Notes: generated by a model from the sequence alone, not told the origin. Shown: positions 10,541-21,994, numbered from the stretch's first letter. The stretch is 64,000 nucleotides of DNA from Lepus europaeus (GCF_033115175.1 NC_084842.1:27983549-28047548), one strand, 5' to 3'. A program made the numbers and translations.

Positions 10541-11648
10541 GCCCATGAATTTGGGGGAAACACAGTTCAACCCATAGTAGGTTGTAGGTGTCTCTTGAAG
10601 ATTTTCAAACTGATTGACCCAGATTTTTCCAAATCTTAGCTTCTTAGCTATACTGGCACTTTTGTCAAAGGTTAGCTGTATACACTTGTGGGACTTTGCA
10701 CTCCATACCTGTGGTAATGATCTGCATATCTATGGTTGTACTAAAGGTATGCTGTCTCAGTTACTGTTGTTTTATAGTAAACCTTGAGCAAGTCCTTCAA
10801 CTTTGTTCAACTTTTTCAAAATAGTGTTGGCTCTTCTGGATCTTTTCATGTCCATATGCATTTTAGAACCAGTTTGTCAATTTCTACAAAAGAAGAGTTT
10901 TCAGGGACTCTGATTATGCTTATTCTATAGAAACATTTGAGTATTAATACCTCAACCATATCCAGTACATGAACAGGCATACCTCTCCACTGATTAAGAT
11001 AGATAATTTTCCTTAGTAGTGGTTTATATATTTTAATATGTATAAAGTATGCCTTGCATGTGTCTTATTACATTCATCCTAAAGTATTTTATTTGTATGT
11101 GATTGTGAATAGCATTATTTTAAAATTCCACTTAAGCTGTTTGTTGTAGTAATACAGTAATAACGGTAGAAACACAGTTGTTTCTGAGGTATTGATATTT
11201 CCCATGACCTTGATACATTAACTAATCATTCACAGATATTTTTGTAAATTCCTTAGCAGATGATCTTAATACCTGCTAATAAGGACAGTTTTATTTTTCC
11301 CACTCCAATTTACATGTTTCTTTTTTGTTCTTGCCGTATAGTACCTTCTAGGACACCCAGAAAAATGTTGAATATGTAGGAGAGGATGCCGAGAAAGGTT
11401 ACATTTGCCTGGTCCCTAACACTGGAGGCAATCTTGAATATTAAACCATCAGCATGATGTCAGTGGTTGATATTTTTGTAGACACGTTAATCAGATTGAG
11501 GAAGTTTCCTTCTATTCCTAGTTTGATAAACATTTTTTAAAATCATCAGTTGGTGTTGAATTTTGACAGAGTTTTTAAAAATCTGTTGAGGTGATCATAT
11601 GTTTGTTTTCTTCCATTCCTTGATTACAGTGAATTACATTGATTTTTT

Positions 11649-11974
11649 TAAAAAAAGATTTATTTATTTGAAAGGCAGAGTGACAGAGAAAGAGGGAGAG
11701 ACAGAGAGAAAGATCTTCCATGTGCTGGTTCACTCCCCAAATTGCCACAATGGCTGGGGCTGGGCCTAGCCAAAGCCAGGAGCCAGGAGCCAGGAACTCC
11801 ATTCCGGTCTCCGATGTGGGTATCAGGGGCCCAATTATTTGGGCCATCTTCTGTTGCCTTCCCAAGTGCGTTAGCAGGAAGCTGGATCGGAAAAAGAAAG
11901 GCCAGGGCTTGACCCAGTGCTTTGACATGGGATGCTGGCAGCAGCTTAGTCTGCTGCACCACAATACTGGTCTG
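11649..11974 (-). repeat. CSINE
   Basis: The TSD acattgattttt/acattgactttt (about 11637-11648 and 11976-11987) lies in L1. The head ends caatactggtctgc. Confidence 0.9.
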
Positions 11975-12063
11975 CACATTGACTTTTAATTAAATCAACC
12001 TTGCCTTTCTGGAATAAATCCCGTTTGCTCACAGAGCATTATCCTTTTTAAAAAATATATTTA

Positions 12064-12290
12064 GGGGCCGGTGCTGTGGCGTGGCGGATAAAGCCACCGC
12101 CTGTAATGCTGGCATCCCATATGGCACCAGTTCAAGTCTTGGCTGCTCCACTTCTGATCCAGCTCTCTGCTATGGCCTGGGAAAGCAGTAGAGGATGGCC
12201 CGAGTCCTTGGGCCCCTGCACCCACGTGGGAGACCTGGAAGAAGCTCCAGGTTCCTGGCTTTGGATCAGCACATCTCCAGCGGATGGAAG

Positions 12291-12344
<54 letters not shown>

Positions 12345-12394
12345 CTCCTTCTCTCTGTGTGTAAATCTGACTTTCAAGTAAATAAATAAAACTT
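12064..12394 (+). repeat. CSINE with long (CT)n
   Basis: Contains a (CT)n tract at about 12294-12340. The flanking repeats are taaaaaatatattta and taaaaaatatatattta. Confidence 0.92.
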
Positions 12395-12507
12395 AAAAAA
12401 TATATATTTATATACTTTTAATTTGCTAAATTTTTCAAGCCATTTCTTATTTGTGTTCATAACAGACACTGGTGTTAATTTTTTTTATAAAGTTATTGTC
12501 TTTTTTT

Positions 12508-12829
12508 TTTTTTTGACAGGCAGAGTGGATAGTGAGAGAGAGACAGAGAGGAAGGTCTTCCTTTTTGCCGTTGGTTCACCCTCCAATGGCCGCTGCGGCT
12601 GGTGCATCTCGCTGATCCGAAGCCAGGAGCCAGGTGCTTCTCCTGATCTCCCATGCGGGTGCAGGGCCCAAGGATCTGGGCCATCCTCCACTGCCTTCCC
12701 GGGCCATAGCAGAGAGCTGGCCTGGAAGAGGGGCAACGGGGATAAAGTCCGGCGCCCCAACCGGGACTAGAACCCGGTGTGCCGGCGCCGCAAGGCAGAG
12801 GATTAGCCTGTTAAGCCACGGCGCCGGCC
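12508..12829 (-). repeat. Young-subtype CSINE, perfect TSD
   Basis: Perfect repeat gttattgtctttttt on both sides (starting 12492 and 12830). Intact head complement gccacggcgccggcc. Confidence 0.96.
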
Positions 12830-13078
12830 GTTATTGTCTTTTTTTAAAAGATTTATTTATTTATTTGAAAGTCAGAGTTACACAGAGAGAGGAGAGGCAG
12901 AGAGAGAGATAGAAAGAGAGAGAAAGGGAGGGAGGGAGGGAGAGGGAGGTCTTCCATCTGCTGGTTCACTCCCCAATTGGCTGCAATAGCTGGAGCTGCA
13001 CTGATCTGAAGCCAGGAGCCAGGAGCTTCTTCCAGGTCTCCCACGTGCACAGAGGCCCAAGGACTTGGGCTGTCTTCT

Positions 13079-13993
13079 TTTTTTTTTTTAAGTACAAAAT
13101 TTTTCTTTATTATAGTGGCTTTTTTTCAATTGTCTGTAACCAATATGTATTACTTTTATGAGCAATGGAAAAATATTTTAATCTTTCCTGAATTTTCCAG
13201 CAATTTTGCTATCACTCTGATCATTTTCTGAAACTTGTACCAGGCGCCATGATTAGAGACTTTTCCACTGGGATGTGCGGAGACCTGTGAGAACAGCAAA
13301 CGATGAGGACGAGCAAAGAAATGTCTGACTGTTTACAAGTTCTGGCACAACTCGATGTGATTCATGATGGTGGTAAATAACAATAATAATCAAATAAACA
13401 ACATAGCAAATCGACTATGATTCTCTGTCCACAGTGTGGTTCCGGTTGTTTTAAATGAATCTTTTATTGCTGTCTTAGAAGTTGGAGATTAAGGGAACTG
13501 GCGCTGTGGCACAGCAGGCAAAGCCATCCCCTGTGACGCCAGCATCGCACATCAGAGAGCCGGCTGGAGTTCCAGCTGATCCGCCTCCGATCCAGCTGAT
13601 GTGCCTGAGAAGGCGGCAGAAGCTGGCGCGGGTTGCCACCCACGTGGGAGACCAAGACGAGGCCCTGGCCCCTGGTTCCGGCCTGGCTCAGTCCTGGCTG
13701 TTGAGGGAATCCGGGGAGTGGACCAGCAGATGGAGGACTCTTTCTCGCTCTCCCTCTCTCTGCCTCACTTTCCAGCTCTGGTGCAGAGGAGCCACTCTGC
13801 AGCTGGAGTCCCGAGCGGTGGGCGCCCGTGCCCTCCATGCAGGTCCACTGTGTCCCTCTAATTCCGGAAGAGTTTCCTCTGCCGTTTTTTCCCTAACTCT
13901 TCCCTGAGACTACACTCTCTCCACTTGTATGAAACTATCTTCTCCTGGACTATCAGTAAGCTCCCTCCCTATTCCACCATCTTGGAACCTCCC
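13079..13993 (-). mobile_element. Composite retrocopy (L1 5'-UTR-like start, CSINE, unknown 3' part)
   Basis: A minus-strand insertion. The + strand starts with a T run (13078-13089) and is bounded by a 13 bp TSD tgggctgtcttct/tgggccatcttct (13066-13078 and 13994-14006). Read on the minus strand, the 5' end has a ccaagatggtggaatagg motif like L1 5' UTRs (YY1-type site), about 210 nt in all. Then comes an antisense CSINE, then about 400 nt of unrecognised sequence ending with aataaag some 20 nt before the A tail. It is therefore a reverse-transcribed, polyadenylated RNA. The source of the 3' part is unknown. There is no convincing open frame. Confidence 0.7.
13494..13780 (+). repeat. CSINE inside the retrocopy
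   Basis: Head ggaactggcgctgtggc and body ending ctctctgcctcactttcc, but with no A tail and no TSD of its own. It was therefore carried as part of the copied RNA, or trimmed by splicing or truncation. Confidence 0.75.
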
Positions 13994-14384
13994 TGGGCCA
14001 TCTTCTACTGCTTTCTCAGGCCACAGCAGAGAGCTGGATCGGAAGAGGAGCAGCCGGGACTGCAACCGGCACCCATATGGGATGCCGGCGCTTCAGGCCA
14101 GGGCGTTAACCCGCTGTGCCACAGCACCGGCCCCTATTGTCTTATTTTGATATCAGTGTCATAACTGTCATAACATAAGTTGAGAAGTGTTTAAATTCTT
14201 TAATGTGACTAATCGGATGTCTGTGTCCTCTTGCATCTGTTTTGGCAATTTATGTCTTTCAAGGAGTTTGCCCACTACACCTAAGTTGTTGGAGTATATG
14301 TCATTATTATTTTAATTTCTGTAGAAACTATTGTGTAACACCCTGCCTTTTGTTCTTGATACTTGTGGTCTGGGTCTCCTGTTG

Positions 14385-14740
14385 GTCTACTTGGGCGGCC
14401 CCAACAGAACACCATAGGCCAGGTGGCTTCCACAGCAATGCAGCTCTCACTCCTGGAGGCAACAAGTCCATGGTGAGGTGCTGTTGGGCTGGTTTCCCAT
14501 GAGCCTTTCTCCCTGGCTGGCGCATAGTGGCCTTCTCGCTGTGTCCTCATGTGGGCTTACCTTGGTGTGCTCACAACGAGATCTCCTGTGTGTCTTCTTG
14601 TACGGCAGATTAGCCCCACCTCCTGACCTCATTCAACCCAAAGCACCTCCTTTAAGGGCCTATCTGCAGACAGGGTTGTATTGGGCACTAGGGCTTCCTG
14701 GTGACAACGTGTGTGGACACAGTTCTGTCCACCACGCTCT
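14385..14740 (-). mobile_element. MLT1-type MaLR LTR
   Basis: The + strand shows aacagaacaccataggccag, gtggcttcc, tcactcctggaggc, ccttctcgctgtgtcctca, cctgacctcattcaaccc and ctcctttaagggcctatctg, the reverse-MLT1 order. Partial at both ends. Confidence 0.72.
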
Positions 14741-14779
14741 GGCCTCAGGGACTCTCCTCTAGCTCTCCACTCAGTGTCA

Positions 14780-15020
14780 ATTCAGAGCCCTCTCTGACCA
14801 GTGTCTCTTAAAATACTGCACCCCTGCACTTCAGGTTTTATCCCCTCCCTGCCTTTTTTTTTTTTTCCTACTCTCCCAGAATTGGTATATATCTATTGTC
14901 TAAACTAGAATCTAAGTTTTGGGAGAGCAGGGAGTTTGTTTTTGTTCACCTCTGCGTCCAGAGTGAGTAGAATGGAGAGCCAAGCTCAGTACACATTTGC
15001 TGAATAGTGTTTGAATGAGC
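14780..15020 (+). mobile_element. L2 LINE 3' end
   Basis: The motifs ccctctctgaccag, taaaatactgcacccc, ttgtctaaactagaatctaag, gggagtttgtttttgttc and cacatttgctgaatag follow the L2 3' consensus. It is an ancient pan-mammalian copy. Confidence 0.75.
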
Positions 15021-15226
15021 TCAGGGCATAGCAGAAATTCTAATTTCAGTGCAGACCCTGAATCTTCATGCTTTAATCCCCCTCCTCGAAGGGATTTAAG
15101 CTGCTTCCTATCATTATGGCTTACACAGTAAAGCGGATCATTTTAGAGAGCAATGACGGAATGAAGGATTTGGAAGAGAAAAAGAGAGAAGGTGACTTGG
15201 CCAAATAAACAAAAAATCCACTCCAG

Positions 15227-15506
15227 CAGTGAGTGTGTAGGCCCGTGGTTACCCACGTCCCACTTCAGGGTGTGTGAGTTAGATCCCGGCTCCGGCTCCT
15301 GACTGCAGCCTCCTGCTAATGCAGCCCCTGGGAGGCAGCCGTGATGGCTCAAGGAATTCTGTCCCTGCCACCCAGATGGGAGACGTGATTGCTCCTGGCC
15401 TCAGCCCCACCCTGGCCCTTGCCATGGTTGGCATCTGGTGAGTGACCCATGGATGGGAGCTCTCTCTCTCTCTCTGCCTCTCAAACAAATCAAAAAGTTG
15501 AAAAGC
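15227..15506 (+). repeat. Old CSINE
   Basis: The older subtype (ctcctgctaatgcagcccctggg). The TSD aaaaaatccactccag/aaaaaaaccattccag (15211-15226 and 15507-15522) shows two differences. Confidence 0.85.
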
Positions 15507-15823
15507 AAAAAAACCATTCCAGGAATTGCTACAAGTTCATAATAGAACTTGGCTGAGCCTTCTTCATAGTTGCAGGTATTGAAGTCCTAGTTAATAGTAA
15601 GTGCATAAAGTTCTCACTTCAAAGTGAGGGTCGTTCTTAGCAAATCTCTTTGTGAACCATGTCAGGTCTCAGTTTATAAAACTACTCCAGTATGTTGTTA
15701 TATAAAGACCCCTGGCTGAGTGGAGGGTTAAGATTGTGGTGTTCAGAGTGGGACGGCTCATGAGCAAGGTCATTTATAAAGCTACTCAGCTGTCACCTCT
15801 CATGTTTTGCTCCACAAGTGAGG

Positions 15824-15932
15824 CTACTTCAAAGAGTTAGTGGGAAAATGGAATGAAAAGATAGGTTGATCTTAATGTAAGGATTTTTGGAAACCTCTGT
15901 ATAGTTTTCCACACTGTACACTATGAGTTTTT
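15824..15932. mobile_element. Mariner-like MITE, copy 1
   Basis: An approximately 110 bp palindromic element. The left arm is gctacttcaaagagttag and the right arm is degraded (gagttttttttaatatccc). It shares the central aaaagataggtt block with the copies at 30.5, 32.7 and 47.9 kb. Confidence 0.6.
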
Positions 15933-16011
15933 TTTAATATCCCTCATATTAATTTGTTTTTAGTTTTCTCTTTTCCAAGTTAATGATTAGTTTTTTCTCC
16001 AAAATATTTTA

Positions 16012-16294
16012 TTTTTTATTTTTATTTATTTGAAAGGCAAAGTGACAGAGAGAGAAGGAGGGAAAGAACCTCCACCTGCTGGTTCACTTCCCAAATGACC
16101 ACAACCGGAAGGTCTGGGCCAGACCAAAGCCAGGAGACTTACTTGGTACTTGAGCCATCCTCCACTGCTTTCCCAGCTGTACCAGGTGGGAGTGGGATTG
16201 GAAGCAGGGCAGCCAGAACTTGAACTGGTGCCCTGATATGGGATGCTGGCATTGTAGGCAGTGGCCTAACCTGCTGTGCCATGAGGCTGGCCCC
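16012..16294 (-). repeat. CSINE, diverged
   Basis: Runs from atttatttgaaaggcaaagtg to gccatgaggctggcccc. Shortened in the middle. No clear TSD. Confidence 0.85.
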
Positions 16295-16299
16295 ATTAA

Positions 16300-17880
16300 T
16301 TATTAATTTAACAATGGGTTTTCAGTGTGACTGACTATGGTGAAGAAAATCCACCTTTGCAGTCCATACATTTTCGTAGATCCCACCTTTCACATATATG
16401 TCAGACCAGGTCCAGATTTTAAAAGAAAATTTCAGCATTGAGAGACCTTATCAAAACTGTTTTTGATATAAATTTTCTTTCAGTTCTTTAAATAAAAACC
16501 AGTAAAGCATTTTAAGATACATGATGTTGCCAATTATTTTTCAGTTGTTAAGGAAATTCAATTGCATTAGAGTTCGGCCAGAATATATGTAGAATGTATG
16601 CTTTGGATATAAAATCATTTACTTTTATTTTGTTCATAGATCTTGGTGAGGGGTAAACAGGATTTATCGAGAGTTACACAGAAGAGAAAATTATTAAATT
16701 ATTACTTGCCAGGTCTCTTCTTTCAAACCTGTTCTGGAGGAAAATTGTCAATTCAGAATTTCTGTTATGGGTCTCTGAAGCCAGTAACTTACTGAACACA
16801 GAAAATGTCTTCTTTTAACTTATATGCATGTGAAAAATCTCTTCTTAAAAAGCCTCTGGTGTGCTATGATATACACCATATGCAATGGCGATGGGCACAC
16901 ATAACTATATTTATAGGAATGCTTAGGTATATATTCTTGAGCTTCCCCACATGTCTTCAAGAATTTTCCTTCTGAGGCCCATCCCAGGACTTTCAGTTTA
17001 GACTAAGGCCAAAAGGATGACTTGGCCGTCACAAACACTCTTCACTGTTGATGTGTTTCCGTCTCAAATGCTAATCTAAAAAAGCAAAATGTGCCCTTTT
17101 CTCACCCAAGCATTAGAAAGAGCCCCAAGGCATCGCCTATTGATAAGTTTTTGGAGACAGAGACACTGTATTTGTAGATTATTGCTTGAAACTGGTAAAT
17201 TGACAGTTTGGTTTTACCTGCATAACGTTGCCATAGCGGGTGCTACAGATACTTGATGGAATTCTACTGTCTTGGATAATGAAATCATGATTCAAGGTTA
17301 TTGTTTGTTTAGAGAAGGTGAGATGAATCTGTGCCGTGTTTTTGATTTGCAGCCACCAGGCTCTGTAGTGAATCTATAGGATCAAGATTCATTTATGTAA
17401 AAATGTGCATCTAGCAGGAACTAATCCCTCTGTAATGTCACCTTATTTCACAGAATATTAGTAATAGCAAGTAGAGTTGCATGTGGCTTTATATTGGATT
17501 CTGACTATCTAAGCTTTTTTTGTCCATAAACAAATAAAAAGGGTTTTAAGACTGTAATGTAATTTCAGCAACCCCAGAAACTTTCTAGAAATAAGAATAC
17601 ATATTCAAAAGAATTCGCCCTTCCTCTCTACACTCAGATACTTTAAAATAGTCCTCCATGAGAATCCCAGACTCTTTCACAAAGTGTCTCTGCCCATGTG
17701 CCAAACACTAGTGGGAAAACAGGAGTTTCCTCCACTTTTTATGATACAAAAAGGAACACTGGGACTTGTTGTCCGTGAAAGTCGCCACATGTCACAGTGC
17801 CAGGGAATTTGCTTGATCAACCTTGTACACATGGACCACTTTGGCCCGTGAAGCAGTGAAAGAACTCCTGAGCGCTAGGA
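16300..17880. other. Repeat-poor block, function unknown
   Basis: About 1.6 kb of AT-rich DNA with no recognised repeat and no frame above background. Possible conserved non-coding DNA, but nothing in the sequence alone proves constraint. Confidence 0.45.
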
Positions 17881-17886
17881 TCCACC

Positions 17887-18530
17887 CAGGGGGAGGATCC
17901 CTTATCCAGCATCCTTGGGGCCAGCAGTGTCTTGAATTTTGGATTTGTTTTTCAGATTTTGAAATATTTGATTATATAAGATATAATAGTGAGGATCAGT
18001 CCCAAGGCTAAACACATGTATTTATATTCTATGTGCATCTCATACACATGGAGGCAATTTTGTATAATATTCTTAATCATTTCACACATGAAACAAAGTC
18101 TGTGCACATTGAACCATCAGAAAACAAAGGTGTCGTTATCTTAGCTGCCTGTGTGGCATCACCACCATATATGTCGGCAATCTTCACACCACAGGGCAGA
18201 GACCAAGCGGAGAGCATGGTGATTAACGTGCGGAGGTCTTGGCCCCTGTGTGTGGCGTCTCTGGCCTGCACCCTTACCCAGGGTATGTTCACATGGGGAA
18301 TCTGGGCATGTGTGGAAATAATGTTTCACAGCTGAGGATATGGGAGGGTCCTCTGGGCCTTGCAGGTGCTGAATAAGCTGTGTCTTGTGCACCTGCACCT
18401 GGCCTGCAGCCTGCTGCATGCAGTCAGAGTGGAATTTTTCACTTGTGGCATCATGTTGGTGCTCAAAAATTTTGAATTTTGGAGCATTTTGGAATTTAGA
18501 TTTTTCAGATTAGGGATGCTGCACCTGTAC
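17887..18530. mobile_element. Tigger-family DNA transposon (Tigger7/MER44-like)
   Basis: The terminal blocks are inverted. The left has ggatcccttatccagcatcc and gccagcagtgtcttgaattt; the right has ttttggagcattttggaat and cagattagggatgctgcacc. The centre keeps acatgaaacaaagtctgtg and cacattgaaccatcagaaaa. About 640 bp, non-autonomous, with no transposase frame. The open frames across it (for example 18033-18335) are accidental. Confidence 0.82.
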
Positions 18531-18970
18531 TCACCTACAGTAGATTTTTTGTGAAAATTAACTTCAGCCTTGTTGTCTCCATTGAGAGAACAGTTCCCAG
18601 CTCTTTTTCAATGAGATAACTGATCATAGGGTTGCAAATACTGGGAAGAATTGTTCCCTGAGAAGCGCGTGTGATGCTAGAGAAAACGGTGCATGGGGCG
18701 TGGCTGGGCGATGGACAGATGGGCCCTTTCCCTTGTCACATAACTGCTTTAAATCCTTTTGGCTTCTGAGGAGGATTTTCCTGCTCACTGACCAACCCTG
18801 CAAGCCATACCTTTGGAGGAAGGATTTACCTCCCTGAACTACACATTGGATGGGACAGTGTAAGAAGAATAAAAAAGAGCAGCTTTCATTCCTTTGTGAT
18901 TCTAGAGAGCAGTATTTTAGTTAATGTAGTACTTCCTGCTGTAGCAAAGGACGCAAAAATGTGGTGAGTC
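18531..18970. other. Unassigned DNA
   Basis: No repeat or gene structure recognised between the Tigger element and the next SINE. Confidence 0.4.
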
Positions 18971-18985
18971 CAAGACAGCAGTTTA

Positions 18986-19291
18986 GAGGCCCGCATTGAG
19001 GCGCAGTGGGTAAAGCCACCACCTGCAACACTGGCATCCCTTATGAGCAACGGTTCAAGTCCTGGCTGTTCCACTTCCACTCCAGCTCCCAGTGAATGGG
19101 CCTGGGAAGCAAAAAGAATGGCCCAAATGCCATATAGGAGACCCAGACAGAATCCTACTCTCCAGACTTTTGCTGGCCCAGCTCCGACCATTGCAACCAT
19201 TTAGGGAGTAAACCGGCAGATGGAAGATCTCTCTTCTCTCCCTGTGCCTTTGTAACTCTGCCTTTCAAACAAATAAATACATATTTTAAAA
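18986..19291 (+). repeat. CSINE, diverged
   Basis: The TSD agacagcagttta/agatagcagttga (18973-18985 and 19292-19304) has two transitions. The tail is caaacaaataaatacatatttt. Confidence 0.88.
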
Positions 19292-19436
19292 AGATAGCAG
19301 TTGATTTTTCCATTGCAGTCTCTGCTCGGGGCATGTGTTGTGAGAGGGTCACCAGGTGATTATCCTCTGTATGTCATTCAGGAACTCGGGCTGACAGTGT
19401 CCCTTACAAAAGTGTTATTACAAATAATACTTATTT

Positions 19437-19775
19437 GGCCAGCGCCGTGGCTCAACAGGCTAATCCTCTGCCTTGCGGCGCCGGCACATCGGGTTCTAGT
19501 CCTGGTTGGGGCTCCAGATTCTGTCCCGATTGCCCCTCTTCCAGGCCAGCTCTCTGCTGTGGCCCGGGAATGCAGTGGATGATGGCCCAAGTCCTTGGGC
19601 CCTGCACCCACATGGGAGACCAAGAAAAGCACCTGGCTCCTGGCTTCGGATCGGCGCAGCGTGCCGGCTGTGGCGGCCATTGGAGGGTGAACCAACGGCA
19701 AAGGAAGACCTTTCTCTCTGTCTCTGTCTCTCTCTCTCTCACTGTCCACTATGCCTGTCAAAAATAAAAACAAAA
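19437..19775 (+). repeat. Young-subtype CSINE, 17 bp perfect TSD
   Basis: acaaataatacttattt is identical at 19420-19436 and 19776-19792. Head ggccagcgccgtggctcaac and tail cctgtcaaaaataaaaac. A good representative of the youngest layer. Confidence 0.97.
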
Positions 19776-19799
19776 ACAAATAATACTTATTTAGAAAGT

Positions 19800-20112
19800 A
19801 TTATCAGCTTTTTAAAGTTTGGCCATTTCAGCTGTATGTAATTATATCCCATTGTGGTTTTAATTTGAATTCCTCTGAAAATTAATGAGGTTGAATAGCA
19901 TTTTGTATATTTATTTGTCCTTTAAATATCTTCTTTTGTGAATGGTCCAATCAGAACTCTTGTCTACTTTTGGAGTGTTTTGTTAATCTTTTTCTTATTG
20001 ATCTGCAGGAGTCCTGGAAACAACATCCCAGGTGGTTATATGTATGACAAATATAATCTCCCTTTATTCAGCTTTTTGAAGTCTCTCAATGAGATTGTAA
20101 ATTGTTTTATAT
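19800..20112 (-). mobile_element. L1 ORF2 3' fragment
   Basis: The + strand blocks cccattgtggttttaatttg, aattaatgaggttgaatagc, atcttcttttgtgaatgg and ttcttattgat match reverse L1 ORF2 3' sequence. Confidence 0.65.
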
Positions 20113-20627
20113 ATTTACTTTCATTTTTATTTATTTGAAAGGCAGAAAAAGTGACGCGGGGACATTCAATCTGGGTTTCCCACATGGTGGCCTCTCAAAG
20201 TGCGCATTAGCAGGAAGCTGGACTCAGAAATGGAGCTGGGGGGCTGGTGCTGTGGCGTTGCAGGTGAAGCCGCCACCTGCAGTGCTGGCATCCCATATGG
20301 ACACCGGTTTGAGTCCCGGCTGCTCCACTTCCAATCCAGCTCTCTGCTATGGCCTGGGAAAGCAGTAGAAGATGGCCCAAGTCCTTGGGCCCCTGCACCC
20401 GTGTGGGACACCTGGAGGAAGCTCCTGGTTCCTGGCTTCGGATCGGCGCAGCTTGAGCTGTTTCGGCCAATTGGAGAGTAAACCAGCAGATGGAAGACCT
20501 CTCTCTTTCTCTCTGTGTAACTCTGACTTTCAAATAAACAAATAAATCTTAAAAAAAAAAAAAAAAGTGGAGCTGGGACTGAAACCCAGGCCCTCTGATA
20601 TCTTAACTGCTGGGCCAAATGCTGGCC
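20113..20627 (-). repeat. Old CSINE, split
   Basis: Tail side at 20113-20240 and head side at 20564-20627 (ctgctgggccaaatgctggcc), separated by a + strand SINE. Internally shortened. Confidence 0.8.
20241..20563 (+). repeat. CSINE nested in an old CSINE
   Basis: The host word tggagctggg is duplicated on both sides (about 20231-20240 and 20569-20578). A-rich tail of 16 A. Confidence 0.92.
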
Positions 20628-20727
20628 TCTCAGTAAGATATTTTGATAACCAGAAATTCTTGTTATATCTACTTGTTATATCTAACTAATTCTTGTTAAT
20701 ATCTACTCTCAATCTTTGTTTTTATAA

Positions 20728-21044
20728 TTTTTTGAAATTTTTCATTTATTTCTTTGGGAGACAGAGGGAGAGAAAGAGAGTACTCCCATCCACCACTTCG
20801 GTCCCCAAACATCTACAATGGCTGGGACTGGACTTAGGCCAAAGCCGGAAGCTAGGAGTTCAATCAAGGACTCCCCCTTGGTTGCAGGAACTGAATTACT
20901 TGAGTCATCACTGCTACTTCCCAGGGTCTACATTAGCAGGGGGCTGGAGCTAGGACTCACAGCCAGGTACTGAATCTAGGTACTCCAATATGGGGTACAG
21001 GCATCCCAAGTTTCAGCTTAACCTGCTGCACCAAATACCAGCTC
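20728..21044 (-). repeat. Old CSINE
   Basis: The older subtype with gactggacttaggccaaagcc and the head end ctgcaccaaataccagctcc. Confidence 0.82.
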
Positions 21045-21088
21045 CAGTATGTGGGCATCTTAACAGCTAAGCCATATGCCTGCCTCTG
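21045..21088 (-). repeat. Old CSINE head fragment
   Basis: gtgggcatcttaacagctaa followed by gccatatgcctgcc repeats the head end of an old CSINE, directly next to another. Probably the remnant of an earlier copy. Confidence 0.55.
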
Positions 21089-21290
21089 GCTTAGCAATAT
21101 TTTTATTTCATGTTGCTGCCTTCTAGGTACTATCTAAGAAATATTTCCTTACCTACAGGTCATGAAGAAATGCTCACTCTTTCAAATAAATAAAGTGTAC
21201 AAAAACAAATGAAAATGCATATCCACATGCATCAAAATGCATTAACAATGTACTTAAAAAAAAAAAAAAACAGAAGAAGAAGAATGACAG

Positions 21291-21645
21291 GGGCTGGTGC
21301 TGTGGCAGAGTAAGTTAAGTCTCTGCCTGTGGTGCCCGCATCCCAAATGAGCTCCAGTTCAAGTCCCGGCTGCTCCACTTCTGATCCAGCTCTCTGCTAT
21401 GGCCTGGGAAAGCACTGGAAGATGGCCCAAGTCCTTGGGCCCCTGCACCCGCATGAGAGACCTGGAGGAAGCTTCTGGCTCCTGGCTTTGGAAAGGTCTA
21501 GCTTCGGCAGTTGTGGCCATTTGGGGAGTGAAGCAGTGAATGGAAGACCTTCCTCTTTGTCTCTTCCTCTCTGTAGCTCTACCTCTCAAATAAATCTTTT
21601 TTTTTTTTTTTTAGTTTTTTTTTATTTTTGACAGGCAGAGTGGAC

Positions 21646-21678
<33 letters not shown>

Positions 21679-21975
21679 TCTTCCTTTGCCTTTGGTTCAC
21701 CCTCCAATGGCCGCCGCAGCCGGCTCACCGCGCTGATCTGAAGGCAGGAGCCAGGTGCTTCTCCTGGTCTCCCATGCGGGTGCAGGGCCCAAGCACTTGG
21801 GCCATCCTCCACTGCACTCCCGGGCCATAGCAGAGAGCTGGCCTGGAAGAGGGGCATCCGGGACAGAATCTGGCACCCCAACTGGGACTAGAACCCAGTG
21901 TGCCGGCGCCGCAAGATGAAGGATTAGCTTATTGAGCCACGGCGCCGGCCCTTCAAATAAATAAATCTTTAAAAA
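21291..21975 (+). repeat. CSINE host, tail split
   Basis: Body at 21291-21600 and tail remainder (cttcaaataaataaatcttt) at 21951-21975. A younger SINE landed in its A-rich tail. Confidence 0.9.
21601..21950 (-). repeat. Young-subtype CSINE in a SINE tail
   Basis: A T-rich start, then ttttgacaggcagagtgg, an (AG)n stretch, and the head end gccacggcgccggcc. The host tail word tcaaataaat is duplicated around it. Confidence 0.92.
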
Positions 21976-21994
21976 CTGATTATAAACATTTTTA

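Larger units (their letters stand above)
9588..10580 (-). mobile_element. MLT1-type MaLR LTR, split by two SINEs
   Basis: The + strand has the reverse-LTR signature tttgctagggttgccataa, then taccacagacagggtggctt, ggtttcttctgaggcctt, atctccaaatacagtcacat and a gggggaaacacagttcaacccata end. CSINEs at 9838-10157 and 10217-10540 interrupt it. It is an old mammalian ERVL-MaLR LTR. Confidence 0.85.
12846..14134 (-). repeat. CSINE split by a 915 bp retrocopy
   Basis: The tail half is 12846-13078 and the head half is 13994-14134; rejoined they form one ordinary CSINE. Its own TSD core tattgtctt occurs at 12832-12840 and 14135-14143. Confidence 0.88.
10600..14340 (-). mobile_element. L1M ORF2, long fragment with many insertions
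   Basis: The + strand gives reverse-complement L1 ORF2 in order: tgttttatagtaaaccttga, tttgtcaatttctacaaaa, cctaaagtattttatttg, gaggaagtttccttctattc, ctggaataaatcccgtttg and tgtctttcaaggagtttgcc. It is interrupted by five SINEs and a composite retrocopy. No intact frame. Confidence 0.82.

Noticed and set aside
21660..21690. CRISPR-like direct repeats
   Set aside because: Similar words recur because SINE copies and (GA)n tracts repeat; spacing and context do not fit an array, and this is vertebrate DNA.
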